A DNA stretch of 64,000 bases. Source: JAFALK01 sp036500605. GTDB lineage: Bacteria > Pseudomonadota > Gammaproteobacteria > Burkholderiales > Burkholderiaceae_C. Within the stretch, counting starts at the first letter, position 1; each line of letters opens with the position of its first letter. Positions 34,398 through 42,138 of the stretch are shown here, piece by piece. The notes beneath the pieces were generated by a model. That model saw nothing but the letters and a program-made list of their open reading frames with translations. It was not told the origin of the DNA and searched no databases. The translations under genes and the position numbers were made by a program. Where the stretch lies: positions 1 to 64,000 of the forward strand of contig DASYBU010000056.1 of assembly GCA_036500605.1 (NCBI GenBank). Reading direction: 5' to 3'.

Positions 34398-35105
34398 CTA
34401 GCGTTTCTTGAAGACCAGGTCCCAAACCCCGTGGCCGAGCTTGATGCCGCGGTTCTCGAACTTGGTCAGCGGGCGATAACTCGGCTTTTCAGCGTAGCCA
34501 TCGGCCGTGTTCTCAAGCGCGGGTTCCGCACCCAGCACTTCAAGCATCTGCTGGGCATAGGGCTCCCAGTCGGTCGCGCAATGCAGATAGCCACCGGGCG
34601 CGATGTACTTGACCAGATTGGCCACGAACGGCGCCTGGATCAGGCGGCGCTTGTTGTGGCGCAGCTTGTGCCAGGGATCGGGGAAATAGATGTGCACGCC
34701 GGCCAGCGACGCCGGTGCAATCATGTGCTCCAGCACCTCCACGGCGTCGTGCTGGAAGATGCGGATGTTGGCAAGCTTCTGCGCGTCGATCAGTTGGAGC
34801 AGCGCGCCCACACCGGGCTCGTGCACCTCGCAGCCGATGAAATCGTGGTCGGGCAGCGTCTGCGCAATCAGCGCCGTGGCGGCGCCCATGCCGAAGCCGA
34901 TCTCGAACACAACCGGCGCTTTGCGGCCAAACACCTCGGCCGGGTTCAGTTGCTCATGCTTGAAAGGCAGCACAAAGCGCGGGCCGAGCTCGGCCAAGGC
35001 CTTGATCTGGCCCGTGCCCATGCGACCGGCGCGCACGACAAAACTCTTGATCGCGCGCCGCGGATGTTGCGGCTGTTGGGGCTGTTCTTCTTTCTCGTCG
35101 GACAT
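34398..35105 (-). CDS. trmB: tRNA (guanine-N7-)-methyltransferase
   Basis: Makes m7G46 in tRNA with SAM. 235 residues. FVLPFKHEQLNPAEVFGRKAPVVFEIGFGMG contains the SAM motif, followed by FIGCEVHEPGVGALLQ, VHIYFPDPWHKLRHNKRRL and TKFENRGIKLGHGVWDL, all TrmB signatures. The ATG at 35105 is preferred over a TTG one codon earlier. An Arg/Gln/Pro-rich N-terminal stretch (EKEEQPQQPQHPRR) precedes the core. It follows deoC by only 3 bp, so it is read from the nucleoside operon. Confidence 0.95.
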   Translation of the reverse strand: MSDEKEEQPQQPQHPRRAIKSFVVRAGRMGTGQIKALAELGPRFVLPFKHEQLNPAEVFGRKAPVVFEIGFGMGAATALIAQTLPDHDFIGCEVHEPGVGALLQLIDAQKLANIRIFQHDAVEVLEHMIAPASLAGVHIYFPDPWHKLRHNKRRLIQAPFVANLVKYIAPGGYLHCATDWEPYAQQMLEVLGAEPALENTADGYAEKPSYRPLTKFENRGIKLGHGVWDLVFKKR

Positions 35106-35108
35106 CAA

Positions 35109-35879
35109 TCAGTAACTCGAGTTTTCAGCGGAGGCGGAAGCGGAAGCGGTGCCACCCAGCACCACCTCGATATCGTTCAGCAGACCGCTCGCGCCAAAGC
35201 GGAAGCGCTGCGGCGTCAGGGCGGAAGCGCCCAGCGCATCGGCCACCAGTTGCAGATAGAGCTGCGCATCCGCCACCGTGCGAATGCCGCCGCTGGCCTT
35301 GAAGCCGGCGTTGCCAAGCCCGCTGGCCTTGATCTCGTGCAGCATCACCTGCGCGGCTTCAGGCGTGGCGGAGACAGGCGTCTTGCCCGTGCTCGTCTTG
35401 ATGAAGTCGACACCGGCCACCAGGCCCATGCGCGTCGCCTGCTGGATCAGCTCGGGCGTCTTCAGCTCGCCGCTTTCGATGATCAGCTTGAGTGTCAGCG
35501 GGCGACTGGCGTGGCGCACCTCGGCGAGGAATTCAGCCACGGCGCTGCGCTGGCCGGCCATCAGCGCCTTGTAGGGCAGCACGACGTCGATTTCATCGGC
35601 ACCGGCTTGCGCAATCGCGGCCACGTCGGCCAGCGCAGCGGCGGTGTCGAGCATGCCTTGCGGGAAGTTGGCGACAGCGGCCACGCGAATGTTTGCGGGC
35701 AGCAATGTACGAGCCTGCGCCACGAAGCGCGGCCAGACGCAGACTGCGGCAACCGGTCCGAAGCGCGTCTGCGCGCGTGCGCAAAGCGTCTCGATATCGG
35801 CGGCCGTGTCGGCGTCGTTGAGGCTGGTGAGATCCAGGCAGGCCAGCGCTTGCCGGGCTGCTGTTTGCAGATCAGCCAT
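35109..35879 (-). CDS. deoC: Deoxyribose-phosphate aldolase
   Basis: Splits 2-deoxyribose-5-phosphate to acetaldehyde and glyceraldehyde-3-phosphate, ending deoxynucleoside breakdown. 256 residues. The Schiff-base Lys161 is in GVDFIKTSTGK, the second catalytic Lys in GFKASGG. DEIDVVLPY is also typical. The C-terminal GTASASASAENSSY comes from a small GGAAGC-type 6-bp repeat at about 35124-35142. The start overlaps the punA stop by 8 bp. With cdd and punA it forms a complete deoxynucleoside salvage path. Confidence 0.94.
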   Translation of the reverse strand: MADLQTAARQALACLDLTSLNDADTAADIETLCARAQTRFGPVAAVCVWPRFVAQARTLLPANIRVAAVANFPQGMLDTAAALADVAAIAQAGADEIDVVLPYKALMAGQRSAVAEFLAEVRHASRPLTLKLIIESGELKTPELIQQATRMGLVAGVDFIKTSTGKTPVSATPEAAQVMLHEIKASGLGNAGFKASGGIRTVADAQLYLQLVADALGASALTPQRFRFGASGLLNDIEVVLGGTASASASAENSSY

Positions 35880-36717
35880 GCAGCGAAGGCAGCTCGGCCA
35901 GCGAGGCCACCACGGCGGCCAGGAAGGCCGAGGCGCGCTCGCCCGACATCTGGGCCTGCTGCAAGGTCAGCGCGTGCGTCAGCGCCTCGCCGGACATGCC
36001 GGCGGCCATGTTCGTGATCAGCGCCAGGCCCATCACGCGCAGGCCGGCGTGGCGCGCCAGGATGGTCTCGGGCACGGTGCTCATGCCGACGGCATCGGCG
36101 CCCCAGGCGGCAAACATGCGGATCTCGGCGGGCGTCTCGAACTGCGGGCCGACGGCCCAGCAGTACACGCCTTCGCTCACGACCGAACCTTGCCCGCGTG
36201 CCACCTTGATGGCGTGCTCGCGCAGCTCGGGGTCGTACGCGGCGCTCATGTCCACGAAGCGGTGGCTGCCCTGCTCGCCCATCAGCGGCGAGCGTTGCGG
36301 CGCGTTGATGTGGTCCTTGATCAGCATGAGGCTGCCCGGCGGCATGTGGTTGCGGAGCGACCCCGAGGCATTGGTCTGCACCAACGCCTTCACGCCCCAA
36401 CGCGCCAGGCTGCGCAGCGCGCCGGCCATGCCGGTGCAATCGCCGGTTTCGTAAGTGTGGGCACGGCCGCGCAGCATCACGACGCGTTGATCGCCGATGC
36501 GGCCGACCACGATCTCGTTCACATGGCCTTCAACCTTGGGCTGCGGGAAAGCCGGCAGCTCGGTGTAGGCCATGTGTTTCGCATCCTGCACCTGGCTGAC
36601 CGCGCCGGCCCAGCCGGAGCCCAGCACCACGGCCACGGCCGGCGCGGTGCCGTACAGGCGTTGGAGCTTGTCCACGGTGGTGGCGATCAGCGGTTCCAGG
36701 GTCTTGTTGTCGATCAT
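35872..36717 (-). CDS. punA: Purine-nucleoside phosphorylase
   Basis: Phosphorolyses purine (deoxy)nucleosides to free base and (deoxy)ribose-1-phosphate. 281 residues, trimeric PNP family (mammalian-like). Phosphate-site motifs VVLGSGWAG, RGRAHTYETG and TNASGSLR, the purine-site GPQFETPAEIRM and the Asn in ITNMAAGMSGE are visible. It sits between cdd and deoC in an import and salvage operon, so imported nucleosides would be broken down as they enter. Gene name punA is by family; deoD-type (hexameric) is excluded by these motifs. Confidence 0.94.
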   Translation of the reverse strand: MIDNKTLEPLIATTVDKLQRLYGTAPAVAVVLGSGWAGAVSQVQDAKHMAYTELPAFPQPKVEGHVNEIVVGRIGDQRVVMLRGRAHTYETGDCTGMAGALRSLARWGVKALVQTNASGSLRNHMPPGSLMLIKDHINAPQRSPLMGEQGSHRFVDMSAAYDPELREHAIKVARGQGSVVSEGVYCWAVGPQFETPAEIRMFAAWGADAVGMSTVPETILARHAGLRVMGLALITNMAAGMSGEALTHALTLQQAQMSGERASAFLAAVVASLAELPSLHG

Positions 36718-36730
36718 GGCAAGTAACTCT

Positions 36731-37138
36731 CTATTTCAGGTGATCAGGGCCGAAGCTGTGCGGCAGCAGTTGCTCCAGCGTCCATTGGTCTTTGATGCCG
36801 CCCGGGTCGCCGGCAATGATCTGCAGATCCGGTCCGGCGAACTCGCGCAGCTTCTGGCGGCAACCGCCGCAGGGGGTGATGACCTCGGGCCCGGGCCCCG
36901 TCACCAGCACCGCCACGGCGCGCTTGCCGCCGGCCATCACCATCGCGCTCAGCGCGGTGGCTTCGGCACACCAGCCTTGAGGATAGGCGGCATTCTCGAT
37001 ATTCGCACCCGCATGGATTTGCCCCTGCTCGTCCAGGATGGCGGCGCCGACGGCGTAACCCGAGTACGGCGAATGGGAATGCGCACGGGCGCCGAGCGAG
37101 GCTTCGAGCAGCCTCGCCTTGTCTTGGTCAGTCAACAT
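36731..37138 (-). CDS. cdd: Cytidine deaminase
   Basis: Zinc enzyme converting (deoxy)cytidine to (deoxy)uridine. 135 residues, the short homotetrameric form. Zinc and catalytic residues are in NAAYPQGWCAEATAL and TPCGGCRQKLREF. The ATG at 37138 shares one base with the upstream permease stop (TGATG), which sets the start; a much longer open frame here is not real because its N-terminal part is the permease in another frame. punA follows 13 bp later. Confidence 0.95.
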   Translation of the reverse strand: MLTDQDKARLLEASLGARAHSHSPYSGYAVGAAILDEQGQIHAGANIENAAYPQGWCAEATALSAMVMAGGKRAVAVLVTGPGPEVITPCGGCRQKLREFAGPDLQIIAGDPGGIKDQWTLEQLLPHSFGPDHLK

Positions 37139-38112
37139 CAGCGTTCCTTGACGTAGGGTCGTCCGAGGGCCTTGGGCGCCATCGCCTGGCCGATGAAGCC
37201 GGCCAGCAAGACCACGGTGAGGATGTAGGGCAAGGCCTGGATCAGTTGGACGGGCACTTCGCCGCCACCCAATACGGCCGGCAACGTCACGCCCTGCAAG
37301 CGGATCGAAGCCGCATCGAGGAAGCCGAACAGCAGGCAGGCGAACAGCGTGGGCACCGGCTTCCACTTGCCGAAGATCATCGCGGCCAGGGCGATGAAGC
37401 CGCGGCCCGCGGTCATGTTGGGGCTGAAGCTGGCGTTCTGCGCGAGCACCAGGTAGCTGCCGGCCAGGCCGCACAGCACGCCGTTGATCATCAGCGCCGC
37501 ATAACGCAACCCCGCGACGGACACGCCGGCCGCATCGACCATCGCCGGGTTCTCGCCCACGGCGCGCAGGCGCAGGCCCGGACGGGTCCGCTCCATGAAG
37601 AACCAGACACCGCCGACGAGCGCAAAGCTCAGGTAGACGAGGATGTTGTGGCTCAGGAAACCATAGCCGATCACCGAGGCGAACCAGGAGCCGGCGACCG
37701 GCTCGGGGAAGCTCTTGAAGACCGCCGTCATGCGCACCGCTTCGTCGACGGAAGGCGTCTGACCGCCTTGCTGGAACCACGCGATGCCGAGCACGACGGT
37801 CAAGCCGGCGGCGACCATGTTCAGCGCCACGCCGGAGATCACCTGATCGCCGCGATGCGTGACGCAGGCAAAACCGTGGATCAGTGAGAGCAGGCATGAG
37901 ACGCCGATTGCGGCGGCGATGCCCAGGCCGGTCGAATGCGCGACCGCGCCGACGCAACCGGCTGCGAAGGCGGCGAACAGCATCTTGCCTTCGAGGCCGA
38001 TGTCGATCACGCCGGAACGTTCGCTGACGAGGCCCGCCAGCGCACATAGCAGCAGCGGCGTCGTAACGCGCAAGGTCGACGCAATCAGCGAGCCAATGAG
38101 GATCTCGTCCAT
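37138..38112 (-). CDS. Nucleoside ABC importer permease 2 (BmpD/NupQ type)
   Basis: Inner-membrane permease of the BMP-family nucleoside importer, 324 residues with eight or nine hydrophobic segments. Typical wording includes AGLVSERSGVIDIGLEGKM near the N-terminus, GENPAMVDAAGVSV in the loop that contacts the ATPase and AGRGFIALAAMIFGKWKP. It overlaps the first permease gene by one base and cdd by one base. Together with the ATPase and BMP receptor it is a complete importer, and the neighbouring cdd/punA/deoC genes point to nucleosides as the substrate. Confidence 0.9.
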   Translation of the reverse strand: MDEILIGSLIASTLRVTTPLLLCALAGLVSERSGVIDIGLEGKMLFAAFAAGCVGAVAHSTGLGIAAAIGVSCLLSLIHGFACVTHRGDQVISGVALNMVAAGLTVVLGIAWFQQGGQTPSVDEAVRMTAVFKSFPEPVAGSWFASVIGYGFLSHNILVYLSFALVGGVWFFMERTRPGLRLRAVGENPAMVDAAGVSVAGLRYAALMINGVLCGLAGSYLVLAQNASFSPNMTAGRGFIALAAMIFGKWKPVPTLFACLLFGFLDAASIRLQGVTLPAVLGGGEVPVQLIQALPYILTVVLLAGFIGQAMAPKALGRPYVKER

Positions 38113-39209
38113 CAGCGATTCCTCCCGAAGATCTTGGCAAACATCGGTGCGCTGACCGTCGACATGGCGCCCGCAAACAGCACGATCAGGCCCTGCGCGG
38201 TGGTGACCATCTCACGCGTGAAGCCCGGCATGTCGAAGGACACCTCGACGCCGCCTTGGTAGAGCACACCGAACAGCAGCGAGGCCAGCACGATGCCGAC
38301 CGGATGGCTGCGGCCCATCAGCGAAACGGCGATGCCGGTGAAGCCCGCGCCGGCCACAAAATCCAGCGTCAGCTTGCCCTGCACGCCCGAGATTTCATTG
38401 ACGCCGACGAGGCCCGCCAATGCGCCCGAAATGCCCATCGCGATCAGCACCTGCATGCGCGGATGGATGCCCGCGTAATGCGCGGCGCGTGGTGCGCTGC
38501 CCACGGCTCGCAGCGCGTAGCCGGCGCGGCTGCGCCACAGGAACCACCAGACAAAAACGCAGGCCAGCAACGCGAGCACGAGGCTCAGGTTGAGCGGCGA
38601 GGAAGGCAGCTCAACGCCGAAGCGCGCGGCCAGTTCATGCAGCGCCGGCATGCGCGCGGCCTCCACGAACTCGGCGCTTTCCACGGCCATGCTGCCACCG
38701 GTCGGGCGCAGCCAGTTGACCAGCAGATAGCTGTTCAGCGTCACGCCGAGGAAGTTGAACATGATGGTCGTGATGACCACATGGCTGCCGCGCCAGGCTT
38801 GCAGATAGCCGGGGATCACGGCCCAGACCATACCGAACAAGGCAGCGGCCAGCACCAGCAGCGGCAGCAGCACGATGGCCGGCAGATGCGGGCCCAAAGC
38901 CAGCGCCGCCAAGGCCACGCCAAGCCCGCCGACGGTGGCCTGCCCTTCCCCGCCGATGTTGAAGAGGCCGCCATGAAAGGCGACCGCCACGGCGAGGCCG
39001 GTGAAGATGAAGGTCGTTGCGTAGTAGAGCGTGTAGCCGAGGCCGCGCACCGAACCGAGCGCGCCTTGCAGCATCGTGAGCAGCGCCTGGCTCGGGCTCT
39101 GGCCGATCGCCAGCACCACGAGGCCCGCGACGAGCAGCGCGATCAGCAGGTTCCACAAAGGCAGCAAGCCGATATCGACCCACCGCGGCATGTTCAAGGG
39201 TTGGCTCAT
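38112..39209 (-). CDS. Nucleoside ABC importer permease 1 (BmpC/NupP type)
   Basis: Inner-membrane permease, 365 residues with about eight to ten hydrophobic segments. FNIGGEGQATVGGLGVALAAL, the conserved ATPase contact AVGSAPRAAHYAGIHPRM and FVAGAGFTGIAVSLMGR are characteristic of the YufP/NupP half of purine-nucleoside importers. The start at 39209 overlaps the ATPase stop by 4 bp. Hydrophobic pattern and context make the assignment firm; exact nucleoside preference is unknown. Confidence 0.9.
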   Translation of the reverse strand: MSQPLNMPRWVDIGLLPLWNLLIALLVAGLVVLAIGQSPSQALLTMLQGALGSVRGLGYTLYYATTFIFTGLAVAVAFHGGLFNIGGEGQATVGGLGVALAALALGPHLPAIVLLPLLVLAAALFGMVWAVIPGYLQAWRGSHVVITTIMFNFLGVTLNSYLLVNWLRPTGGSMAVESAEFVEAARMPALHELAARFGVELPSSPLNLSLVLALLACVFVWWFLWRSRAGYALRAVGSAPRAAHYAGIHPRMQVLIAMGISGALAGLVGVNEISGVQGKLTLDFVAGAGFTGIAVSLMGRSHPVGIVLASLLFGVLYQGGVEVSFDMPGFTREMVTTAQGLIVLFAGAMSTVSAPMFAKIFGRNR

Positions 39210-40750
39210 GCGGCCTGCTCCGTGATCGTCGAAGCCATCAAAAGCCCCAAGGTTTTTTCATCGCATTGATCGATGCCGAGCTCGCCGGTGATGCGTCCGC
39301 CGTTCATCACGACGACGCGATCGGCCAGGGCCAGGATCTCGTCCAGCTCGCTTGACACCAGCAGCACCGCGCAACCGGCGTCACGCAGGGCACGCAACTG
39401 GTTGTGGATGAACTCGATGGCGCCGATATCCACGCCGCGCGTGGGCTGGCCGACCAGCAGCACGGCCGGCTTCTCGCCGATTTCGCGCGCCAGGATCAGC
39501 TTCTGTTGATTGCCGCCCGAGAACTTGCTCGAGCCGAGGTTCGGGTCGCGCGGGCGCACGTCGAAGCGTTCCTGCATCTCGACCGTGGCCGCACGCATCG
39601 CCGCATGGTTCATGCTGGCGCCACTGCGGTACTCAGCATTGCTCTGGTAGCCGAGCACGGCGGTTTCCCAGGCCGGAAAGCTCATCACCATGCCGCAGGC
39701 ATGACGGTCTTCGGGCACGTGGGCGAGCTTCAAGGCACGTGCGTTCTTCGGGTCGAGCCAACCTTGCTGCGCAAACTGCTGGCCCGCCAGCGTCAGGCTG
39801 CCCGCATCGGGCGCCTGCATGCCGGAGAGCACTTCAAGCAGCTCGCTCTGGCCATTGCCCGAGACACCGGCCACGCCGACGATCTCGCCGGCCTTGAGGC
39901 TCAGCGACACCTCATGCAGGCGCGTCACGCCGTTGATGTCACGCAGGCTCAGGCCTTGCGCTGTCAGTCGGATTTCGTCGTTAGCCGCTTGTGCCGCGGC
40001 TTGTCGGCCGAGGTTGACCTTGCGGCCGACCATCGCCTCGGCGAGTTGCTCGGGGCTGGTGTTTTCAATCTGCGTGCTGTGCACGACCTGGCCCGCACGC
40101 ATCACGGTCACCTCATCGCACAAGGCCATCACTTCCTTGAGCTTGTGCGTGATCAGGATGATCGTCGTGCCCATCGCGCGCAGGCGCTTCAGCACCTCGA
40201 ACAGCTGCAGCGTTTCCTGCGGGGTGAGCACGGCGGTGGGCTCGTCGAGGATCAGGATGCGCGCGCCGCGATAGAGCGCCTTGAGGATCTCGAGCCGCTG
40301 CATCTCGCCTACGGGCAAGTCGCTCACGAGCTTGTCGAGCCGCACCTGCAGGCCGGTTTCCTGCATCAGCTGGTTCAGGCGCGCACGCGCCTTCGCCTTG
40401 CTGGGCTGCAGGAAGAAACCGCCCTCGGCGCCGAGCATGATGTTGTCGAGTGCCGTCAGCGGATCGACCAGCATGAAGTGCTGGTGGACCATGCCGATGC
40501 CCAAGGCAATCGCCTGATGTGAATTGGCGATCTGCACGGGCTTGCCGTCGATCTCGATGCCGCCCGCATCGGCCTGGTAGTAGCCATACAAGATGGCCAT
40601 CAAGGTGCTCTTGCCCGCGCCGTTCTCGCCGACGAGGCCGTGTACCGTGCCGGCGGCGACGGTGAAACTGACCTCGCGATTGGCCTGCACGGCGCCGAAG
40701 CGCTTGCTGATCCCGTTCAGCTGGACCGCTGCGGTCATCGTCATTTGCAA
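39206..40750 (-). CDS. Nucleoside ABC importer ATPase with two ABC domains (NupO/YufO type)
   Basis: 514 residues with two fused ATP-binding domains, as in sugar and nucleoside importers. Domain 1 has Walker A GENGAGKST (about residues 40-48) and Walker B ILILDEPTAVL; its signature is LPVGEMQR. Domain 2 has VSGNGQSELL in place of a classic Walker A, and FSGGNQQKLILAREI as signature, so only the first site is likely fully catalytic, typical of the family. Three Met codons compete for the start (40750, 40744, 40738); the first two overlap the BMP receptor stop. Followed by permease 1 with a 4-bp overlap. Confidence 0.92.
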   Translation of the reverse strand: MQMTMTAAVQLNGISKRFGAVQANREVSFTVAAGTVHGLVGENGAGKSTLMAILYGYYQADAGGIEIDGKPVQIANSHQAIALGIGMVHQHFMLVDPLTALDNIMLGAEGGFFLQPSKAKARARLNQLMQETGLQVRLDKLVSDLPVGEMQRLEILKALYRGARILILDEPTAVLTPQETLQLFEVLKRLRAMGTTIILITHKLKEVMALCDEVTVMRAGQVVHSTQIENTSPEQLAEAMVGRKVNLGRQAAAQAANDEIRLTAQGLSLRDINGVTRLHEVSLSLKAGEIVGVAGVSGNGQSELLEVLSGMQAPDAGSLTLAGQQFAQQGWLDPKNARALKLAHVPEDRHACGMVMSFPAWETAVLGYQSNAEYRSGASMNHAAMRAATVEMQERFDVRPRDPNLGSSKFSGGNQQKLILAREIGEKPAVLLVGQPTRGVDIGAIEFIHNQLRALRDAGCAVLLVSSELDEILALADRVVVMNGGRITGELGIDQCDEKTLGLLMASTITEQAA

Positions 40751-41709
40751 GCGTTGTTGGCGCGGTAGTCGATGACCTTGATCTTGCCCGAGATGATGTC
40801 GGCCTTGACCGCTTCAGCCTTGGCCTTCAGCGCGGGCGTGAAGACCTTGGCGTTGAATTCATCGAGCGCGTAGTCCACGCCGCCTTCCTTCAGGCCGAGC
40901 GTCTGCGCGCCGGCCTTCCAACCCTTGAGCACGTTGTACACGGCCACGTCCACATGCTTGACCATCGAAGTCAGCATGGTGCCGGGCTGCACATGGTTCT
41001 GGTTGCTGTCCACGCCGATGGCGAACTTGCCCGAATCCTTGGCCGCTTGATAGACACCGACGCCGGTACCGCCCGCGGCGGCGAACACCACATCGGCGCC
41101 CTTGGCGAATTGCGACTTGGCGAGCTCGGCGCCGCGCGTCGGGTCGTTCCACGAGGTCGACGTGGTGCCGGTCATGTTCGAGAACAGCTCGGCCTTGGGA
41201 TTGGTGGCCTTCACGCCCTGCTCGTAGCCGCACTGGAAGGCGCGGATCAGCGGGATGTCCATGCCGCCGACGAAGCCGACCTTGCCGGTCTTGCTGGCGG
41301 TGACGGCGATGGCGCCGACGAGGTAGCTGCCTTCCTGTTCCTTGAAGGTCACCGACTGCACATTGGGCTTGTTGACCGTGGCGTCAATGATGGCGAACTG
41401 GGTCTTGGGGAAATCCTTGGCGACCTGCTCGAGCGCCGAAGCCTGGGCGAAGCCGATCGAGATGATCGGGCTGGCACCGCGCTCGGCCATGCGGCGGATC
41501 GCCTGCATGCGCTGCGTGTCGTTGCTGATCTCGAACTCAAGATAGTTCTTGCCCGTCTCCTTCTTCCAACGCTCCGCGCCCTGGTAGGCCGATTGGTTGA
41601 AGGATTTGTCGAACTTGCCGCCCATGTCGAAGATCACGGCCGGGTCGGCGTGGGCAGCGAGGGGGGCAGCAACAGCAAAGGCCAGTGCAAGTGAAACGGC
41701 AAGCTTCAT
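40741..41709 (-). CDS. BMP family nucleoside-binding receptor of the ABC importer
   Basis: Periplasmic binding protein, 322 residues. Signal peptide 1-21 (FAVAAPLAAHA). The mature part has the Bmp/PnrA wording: DMGGKFDKSFNQSAYQGAERW, IISIGFAQASALEQVAKDFP, GFVGGMDIPLIRAFQCGYEQG and GVDSNQNHVQPGTMLTSMVKH. PnrA-like receptors bind purine nucleosides. First gene of the import and salvage run that continues for nine more genes to dut. The 168 bp upstream, shared with feoA, should contain its promoter. Confidence 0.92.
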   Translation of the reverse strand: MKLAVSLALAFAVAAPLAAHADPAVIFDMGGKFDKSFNQSAYQGAERWKKETGKNYLEFEISNDTQRMQAIRRMAERGASPIISIGFAQASALEQVAKDFPKTQFAIIDATVNKPNVQSVTFKEQEGSYLVGAIAVTASKTGKVGFVGGMDIPLIRAFQCGYEQGVKATNPKAELFSNMTGTTSTSWNDPTRGAELAKSQFAKGADVVFAAAGGTGVGVYQAAKDSGKFAIGVDSNQNHVQPGTMLTSMVKHVDVAVYNVLKGWKAGAQTLGLKEGGVDYALDEFNAKVFTPALKAKAEAVKADIISGKIKVIDYRANNACK

Positions 41710-41833
41710 GGCGATTCGTGGAGTTTGGGCGTTAGGAGACGCGGATTGTAGGGGTGGGAAAACCGTTGAAGGTCCTAATGTAAAACGTTTGCGCGCCCTG
41801 TTCCAACAGGCAAATCCCGCAGCGCATACAATG

Positions 41834-41850
41834 ATGAGAATAATTCTCGA
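41834..41850. promoter_or_regulatory. Fur box upstream of feoAB
   Basis: TGAGAATAATTCTCG around the perfect 13-bp palindrome GAGAATAATTCTC (41836-41848), matching the 7-1-7 Fur pattern TGAtAATnATTaTCA at nearly every position. It lies 28-44 nt before the feoA start, so iron-replete Fur should repress iron uptake. It could also influence the divergent BMP receptor gene. Confidence 0.85.
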
Positions 41851-41877
41851 TACGAAAAACTTTCGTCACAAATCGCG

Positions 41878-42138
41878 ATGTCTGCTCCCGTTCCCGCCAG
41901 CCTTGCCCAGGCCGATATTGGTGATGCCCTGCTGGTGCAGCGCATTTCGGCCCCCGACCATGCGCCCGAATGGGCTCAGTGGCTGGAGGAAATCGGCTTC
42001 ATTCCCGGCGAGCCGGTGTGCGTGATGGCGCGCGGCCTGCCGGGCGCGGATCCGCTGGTGATCCGGGTCGGGGACTCGACCTTCGCGCTGCGTCGCGCCG
42101 AGGCTGAATGCGTGACCGTGACTCGAGAAGCTGCATGA
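41878..42138 (+). CDS. feoA: Ferrous iron transport protein A
   Basis: Small SH3-like cytosolic protein that assists the FeoB ferrous iron channel. 86 residues, with EIGFIPGEPVCVMARGLPGADPLVIRVGDSTFALRRAEAECVTV showing the FeoA beta-barrel pattern and the conserved ALRRxEA ending (longest run not quoted beyond this). The family is 75-85 residues, so length is normal. A Fur box lies just upstream. Its stop overlaps the feoB start (ATGA, 42135-42138). Confidence 0.92.
   Translation: MSAPVPASLAQADIGDALLVQRISAPDHAPEWAQWLEEIGFIPGEPVCVMARGLPGADPLVIRVGDSTFALRRAEAECVTVTREAA

Noticed and set aside
37139..38176. Apparent 481-residue protein with cytidine deaminase at its C-terminus
   Set aside because: The N-terminal part is an Arg/Ala-rich shadow of the permease gene; cdd starts at the ATG overlapping the permease stop.
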